From Dasyornis broadbenti (Eukaryota > Chordata > Aves > Passeriformes > Dasyornithidae): a stretch of DNA of 64,000 bases. The notes below the pieces were generated by a model. The model did no database searches. It worked only from the letters and a program-made list of their open reading frames with translations, and was not told the origin of the DNA. The DNA lies in NCBI GenBank assembly GCA_013397935.1, contig VZRN01000562.1:360295-424294 (forward strand), read 5' to 3'. How positions within the stretch are numbered: the first letter of the stretch is position 1; each line of letters starts with the position of its first letter. Of the stretch, positions 52,444-64,000 are shown piece after piece. Position numbers and translations under genes: made by a program.

Positions 52444-53167
52444 ATGCCACTGGCCTGCATTGCCCTTTCCCAGTGAAATATGGAGGCGCAGACGGATTCA
52501 GCGGAGTATCCATGTACATCTGTATTGCTTCTCTGCATCTCTCCTCGGGAACTCTACCACTGTGACTTCAGAGAAATAAAGTTTCCTGTCTATATCTGAG
52601 CAGTGAGAAGAAATAATGGTGTAAACACAGGGGCAGCTGAAGCCTGGCCAGGGTCAGTGTGAGACCTATGGGAGGGCTAGTGCAACAAGTGATGGTGTGA
52701 TGGTAGTGGGAGCAGATATGGACATTTTAGCTTCCCTGTGTCTAATTTATGCAGCAGTAATGGAAACATTACAATGGCACAAGTGCTGGTGTAGGACTCG
52801 CTGCCTATGTTAATGGCGATTGGTGTTGTTTCTTCTCACCCACAAGTGCCCCACTCACAGCTCCATGATGCTGTGCAGACATGCCCCACAGCTGAGCTGG
52901 GACAAAGTTCAGTCATGCACTTGCCATTTTGTTTACCCTCAAGTGGCAAAAGAAAACTCACCACAAAATCACCCAGTTCTCCGCACTTTGCTAAGGCTTG
53001 GCACAACTGATTCTAAATGATCCAACCATTGACACTTACTTAGATCACGGGAAATTTTCCCAAACTCTCAAGAATCTTCTTGGTGGGAAATCTTCTGTGC
53101 TCATATTTTTGCTGAGGCATTCTTCAAATTTTCTTACACTCCTCTTACCCAAATCACTCTCTGTACA

Positions 53168-53617
53168 TAGAATCATTGAATTATAAAATAGTTTGGGTTG
53201 GAAGAGCCTTAAAGATCATCTAGTTCCAACCCCCCCTTTTATGGACAGGGATACCTTTCACTAGACCAGGTAGCTCAAAGCCCCATCCAGCCTGACCTTG
53301 AACGTTGCCAGGGATGGGACATTTACAACTTGTCTGAGCAACTTGTTCCAGCATCTCACCACCCTCACATTAAAGAATGTCTTCCTAATATCTAATCTAA
53401 ACCTACTCTCTTTCAGTTTAAATTCATTTCCCGGTGTCCTGTCACTACATGTCTTTGTAAAAAAAATTCTCTCTTTCTTGTAGTCTCCCTTCAGCTACTG
53501 TAAGGCTGCAATTAGATCATCCCAAAGCCCTCTCTTCTCCAGGCTGAACAGTCCCAGTTGTCTTAGCCTTTCCTCGCAGTAGAGGTGCTCCAACCCTCTA
53601 ATCATTCTAGGCACCCA
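53168..53617 (-). mobile_element. CR1 LINE 3' end, longest copy
   Basis: About 450 bases in antisense orientation, the best-preserved retroelement here. Plus-strand reading starts at the terminal repeat ('tagaatcattgaattataaaat') and continues with 'gtttgggttggaagagcctt' and 'gatcatctagttccaaccccc'. It then passes through 'gggacatttacaacttgtctgagcaacttgttcca', 'taaagaatgtcttcctaatatctaatctaaac', 'aggctgaacagtcccagttgtcttagcctttcctc' and 'gaggtgctccaaccctctaatcatt'. The left end lies near 53617, where similarity stops. The reverse transcriptase frame is not preserved, and CR1 mobilisation would need an intact copy elsewhere. This copy identifies the genome as avian. Confidence 0.95.
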
Positions 53618-56600
53618 TAAGCTATTTCTTATCTTATTTAACATAGCTGGACAAGTGGTTATAAGGTCTTTCCCCTTCATGATCTCTCTGTAGCATGTTT
53701 GTGCCTGAGTACTTGGTACAGTGTGTATCTGCACAGAGCAACCCACTACAAACATGCACCAGTGGAACTAAGAAACCAGGCCAGTGATCTGTAAAGGTCT
53801 GCCCTTGTCTGAAATCCTTAATGCCACAGAACCAGCTTGAGTTTTTAAAGTAATCCATGCTTCCTTTCCTAACATGGGACTCTGCAGTGCATGTTGTGGG
53901 ATTTTTTCTGCTGCTGTTGTGAGACAGAGCCTGGCAGGTGATGCTTTTCTTCTGCCAGGTCTTTTCTGGCAGTGGACATCCATGGTCCTGGTCACCCACT
54001 CAGTATTAAGCAGTCATTAAGGATTACACATCTGAAGTGAGCAAAAGCAGACACCAGACTTCAGCACATTAAATGTTATTTTCTGCAAGGCTGTGCAGAG
54101 CTCACTTCAAAGCTTAGTGACAGAAAATCTCCTGGGGAGCTCTTACCTGTAAGAGCACAGACTGAGCTAACAAGCTGGGGAATGAAATGCTGCGGTTATA
54201 GTGAGGAAGTTGCACTCTGCTAGCCAGAAGGTGCTGTTGCTTGGCCAGTACAAAGGGAGTCGAGGCTCCTACACTGTGCCAACACACTGAGGTCCCCATA
54301 CATCTGTTTTCTGCCCTCTTGTATAATTCATAAACAATTAATGTTACAATGAGTGTTTTGTCATAATGCTTCAAAGGCTTTCTAGAGCACCATGGATGTA
54401 TGGTATCTTTCTAGTGGTAGCCGAGGAAGGCTGGTAATATTGGCCCCTGTAAGAGCAATGGCTTGTTTTGCTCCAGGGACAGCTATGGAAATCTTTACTC
54501 GAAGTAGTTTTAGATACCTCTCCCCTTTCCCCCTGCTACTCCAGTTTATGAACTCTATTAGTGGGACGGAAGGTCAGGAAAGTTTCTTAGAAGTTGCAGA
54601 TTACATTTGTAGGACAGTGGTAAAATAGGCATTTGGGAAGCTGACAGACAGAGGAGGGAGGTGAATATCATGCCGAGAGGATGATGAGCACTATCAGCCT
54701 CCCAGTATTGCATGCCCAGTTTCTCATGGCCTTTGTGAGGCTGGGGGAGGAAACCTGGAGCACACCTGCTAGGACTGGTTTGCTGAACTGGGGAACATTT
54801 TGCACAGCCAAGGAGGAGTCCTCGACGAAGGGCTACAGTTGTACGTAATCAGAGGGAGAGTGCATTGTATTCCCTCTTTGAATTTTATGTTGCCTCTAGA
54901 CAGCATGTGCTTTTATATAAAGCTTCGTCCAGGATTACCACACACCTCTAATTCATGTGAATGTGCATCATAGCGTTACACGGACTTTATCAAGATTCAT
55001 ATGTCCATTTTATGATATTTTTTTGTGGGGATTTTTACTGTACTGCATAGCTGGATTTTATTACCTTCAGTGTGTGTGTTTTATGGCAGCGATGCCAAGC
55101 ATTTCAATGAATTGTGCTAGACTCAGACCCATGAATGCAAAGACATCTTCAGTGATTTCATAAATAACAATAAATATACTAAACTGAATGTTGGGCACAA
55201 TCATTGTCTTTTACTGAGTGCACATACTACCATGCAAAATTAATAGTTATTAAAAACCCCCGCAGTTAGACACAGTTGTACACCAGCAGTCATTGTTGCC
55301 AGGGCTTAGGTGCAGCTGCAATATGGCTATTTATCTGTCCATTATCAACATCTTTGACACAGATGTCATTTTCTCAGACATATCTTGTCTCCTTTTTTCA
55401 TCAGGTTGGTGTTACAAATGAGGAAAAGGGGAAATGAGGGAGACTAAAAAAATGGTATTTTCCAAATTATTTTCTCAAAGCAGTATAATGATGCTTTCAT
55501 ACGTGTTCTGGGGTTTCATTCCCATGGGTCTACCACCCTTGTTTGAGCTTGGAACAGCTTTAAATGCCCTGGTTTTCTTTGATGCTGCCCACTCCAGCAG
55601 TGTGCTTCCACTGTTTTTCTCCCTGTGCCAGTACCAGCCGTCATGGCTGCACACAATGCATCCATGGAAGATGGCTGTAGATTTGGTTGAAAGCCAGTCA
55701 CAGATTTCTAGTGGGATGAGGAACAGGTAAGATATTTCCACAGCCCTTCATGTGGGATCTCTAGGCTTGCAGGGCTGGACAGTGACTCACCATCAGGGAT
55801 TGCTGAGGGAGTCTGGTGAGAGAATGAGTAAGTGCCTGTGAACTCTAGTTGCTGCTGCTCTCCAAAGCATGCCTTACTGGGAGCTGATAGGAACACAGAA
55901 CCCATCCCCACAAAGCTGCTCTCTTGGGGTGATCTCTGAGCCAAAGGAGCATCATCTCTGCCTGAAACTCCCATCTGCAGTGCAATGAACTGCAAAGGAA
56001 ACGGCTCTGCAGTGGGATCCTGGGGCAGGGTGGGAAAGCTTTAACGTCTTTTTTTGTTTGTTTTAAACTGAGTCCTTGTGGAGTGTGAGCCAGGTGATTT
56101 ACCTTGTGGTTGGCTCCCAGTGAGGAGTGCTAATGGCACAACATGCCAGATTCCATTTTCTGTTTCTGGCCCACCAGTAAAAAGTGTCACCAGTTGAAAA
56201 CATCTCCCATTAAGCCATTTGGCACTTCTGTCTTGGGCGGAGGTAGACTTTGGCCAGCTGGCAAAAAAGGCAGCTGCAAGCAGCACAGGAGGGACAACAC
56301 AAGAGCACTGAGTGGGATGCACAACCACACAGCACATTCGGGCCTGCTGGGCTGTTTAGAGAAGAAAAACAGAGCACAAAAATTTGTAAACTCCCTAGTA
56401 GGAATGCCATTTTGGACCAACATATCAACATGGGTGTCAAAATGTAGAAAGAAGATTGACCAATATGATATTCCCATGGTGCTACCAAACCATCTCATTG
56501 CTGAGTCCCCAGCATGGCTCTATTGTCACACATCATATAATGCTTAGTAGATATGATCCCCTCTGTGGTGTCCAGCTCCCCCTAGGCTTTGATGTAGGAC

Positions 56601-59600
56601 ATTCAGCTTCACCTGGCTCATCTAACTGAAAAGATTTTGTATTTCAGGGAATTCACAAGAGAATGAGTGACCCTTGTTTTTCTACAAAACCTGCCAGCTT
56701 CACCAGAGATCCTGCTGACCTTGGTTTTACAGCGCAGCCAGTTCCCCTGGTGCTGAGGTGGGTCCCTGTACTGTCCCTTTTTCGGGCCTTCCTGTGATGA
56801 AAAGTCACTTACAGATGGAACTTCGGCTGGGTCTACACACACTGCTTTCCTTGGAGATCAACACTCCTGAGCAAAGGGCCTTAACAAAGCAGAAGGCAAG
56901 ACAGCTCTGTAAATTCTGGGAACCTGGGAGCTGGAAACACAAAAGGGACAGTTGGTTGCGCACCAATACTCAGCATTACAATGAGAGCAGGCCTGGCCGA
57001 CCATGGAGCAGTGGAGGGTGTACAGGAAAATTAACCTGTTACCCAGGGAGGCTGGCAATGAAGGATACGCCAGGCGGATACAACAGGCAGGTAAGCAATG
57101 CCTGTTTTGATCCAGGGATTCAGCCACCTCTATTTTGCTGTAGGTGAGCTCATTCCACTCCCCTCTAAAGTGAGTTTCACAACACTTATGAAACTGCCAA
57201 GGAGTAAGTGTAGTAGAAAACCAAGCAACCTGTCATGAAATAATTTTAATAAGGTAAAAATGCATTTCAATGGCATGACCCCCTGCCAATTTAATGGTTT
57301 TTGGGCAAGGGGCTTTCCACAGTAGGAAACCTTGCGTTTCACAGACTGCATTTCAGCACTCATTCAGCTTCCCAGCTTTTGAACACACAAGAGGTCTTCC
57401 AAGAGGTGTGAGAAACTCTTCAAGAGCCAGCATTTTCTCAAAGGTATCTACTGAAAGCTGAGTCCCTTTTGACCCTTGCTGAGATGCACAAAGTGATGGA
57501 AAGGAGAATTGCTTCCTGTGGCAGACTTGGCTTCAATGGAGAGAGGGCGAGTACTTGTGACAGGAGCAAACCAATCTTGCAGGGTTGTGGACAGGCAGAA
57601 GTACAAGCCCTGTCTCTGGACAGGACTATGACTTCAGCTATGCCTCTGTATCTGTCTCTTCTTGCTGTACAATGGGCAGAAGCACAATCCAAGGGAGAAC
57701 AGGAACTACTCAGTGTTAACTCACTCAGGCATGCAAATTACTTGAAAAGGCTGCACTCTCCTTGGGACTGACTGCAACAGAACAATGGCGTTTCCCTGCC
57801 TCCAAGCAAGAGGGAAGCATCGTTCACCCTTCTCAGAGGGAGTGCAGTGCCATCTCTCTTGACTATTTAGCCCCAGAGCATTTTGCCAATAAATTACAGC
57901 CTGCCCAAAGCTTCCACAATGCTGTCTCTGCCATGAGGCCTTGCTGGACCACCTCTGCGCAGATATTTCAAAATCCGGGCTCTGAGCCTTTCTCCCACTA
58001 CAGCTGACCCACATCAGCTCAGGCACTGGTAAGGCAAGGATTAGGCCTATTTTCCCTTTTTTGCTTTGCACTTTGGAGTCTGTAGGGATTCTCTTATCCA
58101 AAGCATTTTTATTTCTGCTCCACCCTGCTATTTTTCTAGAGGTTGGGGTATTTTTTTTCCTCTTTCGAACCCATCCAGCCTTCTCCTTAATCTGAGCTTT
58201 TGTTTTCTCTGTTCACACTCCCACACTTGAGGCCAGACCTGCTGAGATACTGACTTTTGCTTTGACATTATGGTTTGCTTTTCATTTAAGACTCTGTTAT
58301 GGGTCAATGCTAGTAACACCCAAGATGATAAAGGCACTGTTCTGAGATTACAGCATAGAGCTGCAATGTCCAATTGAGGTTGCACAAAAGGCCATCAAGT
58401 TTGTGGTTTTATCCTGTTTTGTGCTGGTTAAAGGGACTTTTTTCTTTTCCTGTTTTGTGCAAAGTTAGCAAAGCTGCAAGTTTGACAGGTTTGCTTTTCA
58501 TGTACAATGATTTTCTGCAGCTCCAGGAAGACATCACAATGCATTAGCTAATGCAATACAAGTTCTTCCAAGAAGTTTGCAGGGGTCAGGTGATTAACCT
58601 GTATATTTTACAGAACATTTAAACACACTGTGGTCTGAGGCCTCATAAAATCATAAAACTACCACTCAGCTGTGAACCATGGGTTGAAGCATGATGCTGA
58701 AATATTGCTGCATTAGATATGGGAGGAAACAGAGTGAAATCTCCTCTTCTGATCTGCACAGCTGATAAAAGCTCCACAGCACAGCCTCCTACTGCATTTT
58801 CCACAGCCAGAGCTCACATTGGGCCAAGTTCAGCATGTTTGCAGAAGGGAGGTATTGTCCTGCTGTGTCCTGCCCCATTTATGCTGCCCAGTTGGAAGAA
58901 GTCATACCTGTACTCAGTAGCAAAAGACAAGCCCTTACAGCCTGTGCATTGGCAAGAGCACAGGGACTGCAGCTGGGAAGGTGCTCACAGGGTCTCCTAC
59001 AGGCACCAAGGCTGCATGTCCTTCTTTTCTGCCTCCTTCAACCAAGGAGGAGCAAACAGTACTGGAAGAATGGCTTCAGATTCTGAGCTAACTGAGCCTT
59101 TAACCCCCTCATACTTTCACCAGCAATGTCCCACAAAACTTCAGTCTTTTAAACTCTCCTTGCCCTCAGGACCCCCATATATCTTCTTTCATCTGATCAG
59201 AAAATGTGTTTCCACCACAGTGCACTGGGGCTTTCCCAGCACGACTGGGTTTACTTTCAGCCCCTTCACAAATGGAGATTGGCTGGTTTTATTAAAGGAC
59301 AGGTCTGCTTTCCTAATGAGGAAAATAAGAAGACAAAAGAGAGAATTTACTGTATGCTGAAAGCACCTCCCACCCATGTTCAATTTCTCAGTTAGTATCT
59401 GTCCTCCTTGAGCAGTCCCAGCCAGGCCATTGGGCATGTTTCTTACTTCTTTGCTGTGGGGAGAGTCTCTGTGACACAGATTTTAATAAGTGACGCAAAT
59501 AAGCTCCAAAGAGTTTATTTGCATCCCCTACAAAATCTGCGTTCCAAGCTGATGGGAATCCAGACAGTCTACCTCATTCAATCGCCTCTGACCCATCTCA

Positions 59601-62600
59601 GCATCACAGTCTTTGAGGGCTTTGAGCTTCCAAACATTGCCTGTGCCACACAGCTTACCAAATGCTCAGCTGCAAGAGCTGCTGGAGGACAGTGGTGGCA
59701 TATGAGGTAAGGTGTTGGAAGCTGGGAAGTGCCGATGGCACGCAAAGGGCTCCAAGGCACCTACTCCCGTTAGGAGCACTGTGGGATGTCATTGTGGCCA
59801 GGGAGAGTTGCCAGAAGTAGGACTGCAAGGCTCATTGCTATGCAGTCCAGACATATGGTTGCTATCAGGAATTGGGCGGTGTAAATAATTGTTTCACTCC
59901 CTAAACCAGAAGAAAAAAAAAAAAATAGGAAGAAAAAAGATTTTGTTCAGATCTGACTGAAGCAATTTTTTTTTGCTAGCCAAATGAAAAGTGGAGAAAA
60001 GCATAATATCAGGCTGCAAGAAACATTTTAGTTCCTTTTGGGTAAGATCCAGCAAGGCAGATATTTTCCACCTGTAAATAATTCAGCAGAAGAAAAAAAG
60101 TCATTGCAACTCATTTTTTCCAACAAGACCATCAAGTCAATTAGGAGAAGCTGAATAGTCTTGTAGCCCTAGAATAAAGAGTAAAATGTCGAGTCAGAAG
60201 AGTAACTCCCATCATTGTTCTGGCATCTTCATGTGTGTTGCGCATTCAAATAGTTTTTCACCATCCCCTTTGCATGGCCAGCAGAGACTGTACTGGGAAC
60301 AAGGACAGAAGTCCACCTACAATAAGTAGTTTCCAGGACTGAGTCCTAAATCATCATTCAAAATTGCTTGACCCTCTTTTACCCCCAGTATTGGATATTT
60401 AGCCACTTCCAGATGTCAGGCTGGATGCTTACACTCTCCTTATGTAATAGGCCTCCTCTCCTTTCCCCAAAGCAGAACTGCTCTGGATCTAACCCCAATG
60501 CCTTCCAGTCAGGTGAGCCATCATGAATGTGGGGCCTTTTTGCACTCTGGTACCACCTCCCATCCTTTTCTGGCAAAACTGTATCTGGTGTGACTGGCTT
60601 ATTCTGGATTCAGAAAAGTAAGATGCCTGTGATGAGAAAATATATTTTCTAAACTTTTATATTTTCTTTTGTAGTATTCTACCACAGCTATTATTTCCTG
60701 GGTATCAGAATTAGTTTAATAAATTCCATTCACCATGCAGCTCTCCCCATCACCTGAAAACATATGTTTTCAGAAGAAAAAGTCAATATAAGTGAAAAAG
60801 GCTGAACAGTGTTCTCATCAAAAAATAGAAATGCATTGGAAGAGCTGCTAGGGATATATAGAAAATGGGTATTCATCGCAAGAAAAATTTTTTTACTTAA
60901 GTATATTGAGTAATATAAAAATATGAGGGATGAGCTGCACTAAGTATGAAAATGCATGTTTGATTTTTGCCTATTGACTTATTTTTTTAAAGTGAAGAAA
61001 GCAAAGAACAAAGTGTTGAAAAGAAAGGCTTGATATTATTGACTTGTAAATAAAAAGGATGGTTATATCAGTAGAGCTCAGGAAGCCCATGTAAATACAT
61101 ACCTTTTGTAATAATGCAGACACAAAAAAGTCCAGATTTCTAGAAAGCCTATAAAAAATGAACACAGAGTCCCTAGATACGCCCATTAAGATGCACTGGA
61201 GACAGTATGATACAAAGGACCAGTAGAAATTGAACCCATTACCTGTAGATCCAAAGTATATTAGACATATTTCCCTAATATTTCGAGCTTTGAAATAAAG
61301 TTACCTCGTTTGAAGTAGTTAGTGGTCACAGAAAGGATTTCAAAGGAACAAAGTTCAGTTGTAAAAGCCCATTCTAACCATTGCTCTAAAAACTATTTCC
61401 TTGCTCTTTCTGAGGGAAAAAAAAAAATCCACATACAACTTTATGTTCAGGTTGTGGGGTTTTTTCAAAACAGACCTCAAGGGGGAAAACAATTCCAGTT
61501 TTTTTCTGGCCTCACCCACCTCTAACCCAAGGAATAGAAAAAATCATTATTACTACTTTACTGAATATTGGGAGAAGGGAAGAATGGAAAGATCCAGTGT
61601 GCAACTCTCTTTCCCACAGGAACTGAACTGTTGGAAAGCCATGACTTCCATGGCTGACTGAGGTTGCTGGCCAACAGCACACGGGAAGACAAAAAAAAAG
61701 AGCCAAACACAGAGTGCTGTTTCTCCATTTGTTCCTGTAGCCACAGACCCCATTCTTTCCTCTCTTTTACGTGGTATGAATGTGATGTTATTCCTTTATG
61801 TGGTACAAATTTTCTCTGGGTTTTTTTGATTGTTTTTTCCTTTATTAAGGTCTCATCTTTAACCATCAGGAGCTCTGGTCCTTTGAGACAAGTCCTGTGC
61901 CACTGGGTCTGCTGACTATTTTGTTACTGATGAGGAAAATCTTTATGGGAGCCAGGCTAAGACCCAAAAGTAAATAGATAGCAAAGGCTGACAAAGAAAA
62001 GCAAGCAAGAAAGGGCAAGGGTTAAAAAAAATAAAACTAATGTGAGTTGTATTATATGGTGAGTGAATCATATGGATTATGGACCAAGGACTACATAATT
62101 AAACATGTAAGGTATCAAGGTAAAGTACCAGAATACATAAAGAGGATAATTTCTTTAGTCAGCAAATGGGCAATAACAGGAAAGAATTTTTGTCTTGGGA
62201 TAGTGAGCAGTTGTATAAACATATGATGCAAAGGCTTTTTCAAATAGACATAACATTGCCATATGTTCCATCAAAAAACTGCAGAGGGACTTGGGAAAAT
62301 CAGAATGATTTAAGAGGGACTATACACATTTCTGCCACCACTTGGTTAGCTGAACATAGGCAGCCAAAGGTAAGGAGTGCCATTAAACAAGGGCATGTTA
62401 AGAGACCAGAGTGTGCCCCAGAGATTCTTGCACTGAGATAATGAAAGCTCTCAAATGTCACCACAGAACTGAAGCTCTCCTTAAAGAGTGGCAGAGAGAC
62501 TGTGCTTTCTCTAGGTGCTGGGAGCTGACATTGCATATGGGGTAGCTCTTCCCAGTGGACGCAAGAAGCCCATTAAAGTGGCTGGCTATGATTGGAATTA

Positions 62601-64000
62601 TAGCTATTGCAGCAGCTGAGACACAGTGAGGTGCAAACTGATTCGCAGAAGAGAGCCATGACAGGTTGAAGGTCCTGGGAACAAATGTGTTTGCTGGATT
62701 TTGACGTATAAGCAAAAACAAAGGAGATATTTGAAAGGATACACTTGTATTTCTCATTTTATCTAGAAGCTTGCATTTTGGCATTAACAAAAGAGGACAC
62801 CTGTGTGGTCCCCTACAGTCAGGGGAAATGCTGCCATGCAGCCCCTTGAGGGAAAGATTCTCCCAGACACCTGTCCTTAGGGAGCAAGAACTAAAGGATC
62901 CCAATGTGCTCATTCTCCAAAGCAGCTCAAATTGTGGCTACAGGGTGATATCGAAATGGTTTGGTTTCAATCAAGACCTGGCTTTGGATATTGCCTCTCA
63001 GGTACAGAGCGCTGTAAATAGCATTATCCATTATCTAAAACCTATGTCCTCCGATAAATTCTTCTCTAATAGGTGTGAAGATGCAGCTTCCAAAATCCCT
63101 GAGTCTAATTTCATGTTTCAGAGGGACTATTAAAATCAAAAAGAGAAAATTCAGGAGCTTCTTCATCTTCAGACCGTATATTCTGCCCATAAAGACCAGT
63201 CTAGTTAACAGGTGGCACTGACAGATCATGATCCAAAGAGCTGCAAGAGAAACAGTCTGGAGCACTGGAAATAGTTACCCATTTGGGGAATGATTTTTTT
63301 CCCCCCTATACTGAAACATTAATTGATTATTTTATATTCAGAAGCTATTTTCACTTATCCCAGACACTTAACAGAAAAAAATAAAAGAGAAATAATGAGG
63401 AGTTTTGATGTAAAAACACATATAGCCATAAAACAGGTTGATTAACTTGCAGACTTTAAAAAATTAATGTCCAATGGAAGGAACTGCTGACTGGTTAAAT
63501 TAGATCTACTTATTACAGCACTACAACAGAAACTAAATTAATTTTAAGCTTCAGAATGAAAATTTTATTTTTAATTTTTGTGGGTTGTGGAGCTGGAGGG
63601 GCTGGATACTGGGGAAATTAAAAGTCCTCTATTTATCATAGGCTAGATGCAGTACAGCCAGCTGTAGTACAGGTTTTTCTCTTAGTTCAAAATCTCTTGG
63701 CAGTTAAAATAGAAGCACTGTCATGAATTCTAGTTCAGATATAACATTTTCATGATAGTGTAAACTTGCAAATAAGAACTCAGCTCAGATGTAAACACTT
63801 TTAACCAAGAATACAGAAAAACCTGTAAGTCATTCTGAAGTTACAGATACTTACATATGTTCTTTGAAGAGCAGATGTGTTTTTCGGCTAGAAAGCTGGT
63901 CAGATCATTAACATGTCACTTCCAGAATCTATATGTAGACAAGAAAAAAATCTGACCATCAGTGACTGCAAACATCAAGCACAAAGGAAGTTCATTCTTC
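53618..64000. other. Non-coding sequence, no accepted gene
   Basis: No exon, RNA gene or transposon recognised in about 10 kb. The longest open frame of the window lies at 58719-59360 on the plus strand (213 codons). It starts at an ATG with G at -3 and G at +4, but shows no domain, no repeat and no similarity I recognise. Poly(A) runs lie at 59913-59925 and 61417-61427. Candidate splice donors such as CAG|GTAAGCAATG near 57090 have no supporting acceptor. Confidence 0.5.
59913..59925. repeat. Poly(A) run, 13 bases
   Basis: Homopolymer within an A-rich stretch. No retrocopy features. Confidence 0.85.

Larger units (their letters stand above)
45425..53167. other. Non-coding sequence, simple repeats, candidate regulatory DNA
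   Basis: No gene recognised. It holds an alternating purine-pyrimidine tract (47169-47215), two long poly(T) runs (47852-47886, 48327-48353), a poly(A) run (50595-50611), a CT tract (49741-49761) and a MIR/L2-like relic (52297-52443). A CpG-bearing patch at 49527-49560 lies in a 144-codon open frame with no known domain. The interval 51440-51860 is repeat-free with retained CpG in AT-rich context and could be conserved non-coding DNA. Confidence 0.5.

Noticed and set aside
45243..53617. The opposite-orientation CR1 copies as a single inverted-repeat element
   Set aside because: They are independent truncated LINE insertions 8 kb apart with different ends, not paired termini of one element.
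62166..62441. 91-codon frame that briefly looked retrovirus-like
   Set aside because: No catalytic motif, no LTR pair, no primer-binding site and no neighbouring gag/pol/env-like frame. Not supported as an endogenous retrovirus.
1..64000. CRISPR arrays, operons, phage or bacterial mobile elements
   Set aside because: No regularly spaced direct repeats with unique spacers, no dense coding and no ribosome binding sites. The CR1 copies show a vertebrate nuclear genome.

Overview
The window looks like non-coding nuclear DNA from a bird. The main evidence is several copies of the 3' end of the CR1 LINE. These carry the avian-style phrases 'gtttgggttggaagag', 'tagatgatcttcaagtcca' and the terminal 'attctatga'-type repeats. 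They occur on a moderately AT-rich background with few repeats. I saw no L1, Alu-like or other mammalian young repeats, and no bacterial operon structure. The bird order cannot be read from this window. I found no exon, tRNA, rRNA, known small RNA or complete transposon that I can defend. The longest open frames (about 160-210 codons) are not larger than chance allows in 64 kb over six frames, and none has a domain I recognise. The window is therefore either part of a long intron or part of an intergenic gene-poor interval.

Layout. 1-8.9 kb: unique sequence with a compact palindrome cluster near 4.0 kb. 8.95-9.1 kb: a decayed CR1 scrap. 9.1-17.5 kb: unique AT-rich sequence with homeodomain-type TAAT motifs, a mixed CA/TG tract at 10.3 kb, and two old amniote MIR/L2-like relics (12.65 and 15.3 kb). 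17.5-31 kb: two clearer CR1 3' ends in opposite orientations (22.85 and 26.96 kb) and a few simple repeats. 31.0-31.2 kb: the most structured spot, a long imperfect inverted repeat of about 106 bp that looks like a small TA-flanked MITE, followed about 43 bp later by a second hairpin with perfect 14-bp arms. 31.2-45 kb: unique sequence with two further relics (33.4 and 43.6 kb) and a probable decayed CR1 (40.86 kb). 45.2 kb: a CR1 3' end. 47-51 kb: alternating purine-pyrimidine sequence and two long pure poly(T) runs of 35 and 27 bases. 52.3 kb: a MIR/L2-like relic. 53.17-53.62 kb: the longest and best-preserved CR1 copy, on the minus strand. 53.6-64 kb: unique sequence containing the longest open frame, which I do not accept as a gene.

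No genes can be shown to work together here. What the window records is retrotransposon insertion and decay, one probable miniature DNA transposon or hairpin locus, and several AT-rich stretches that could be conserved regulatory DNA. Deciding that last point needs cross-species alignment, which could not be done here. Family names for old repeats come from remembered consensus features, not from a database search.
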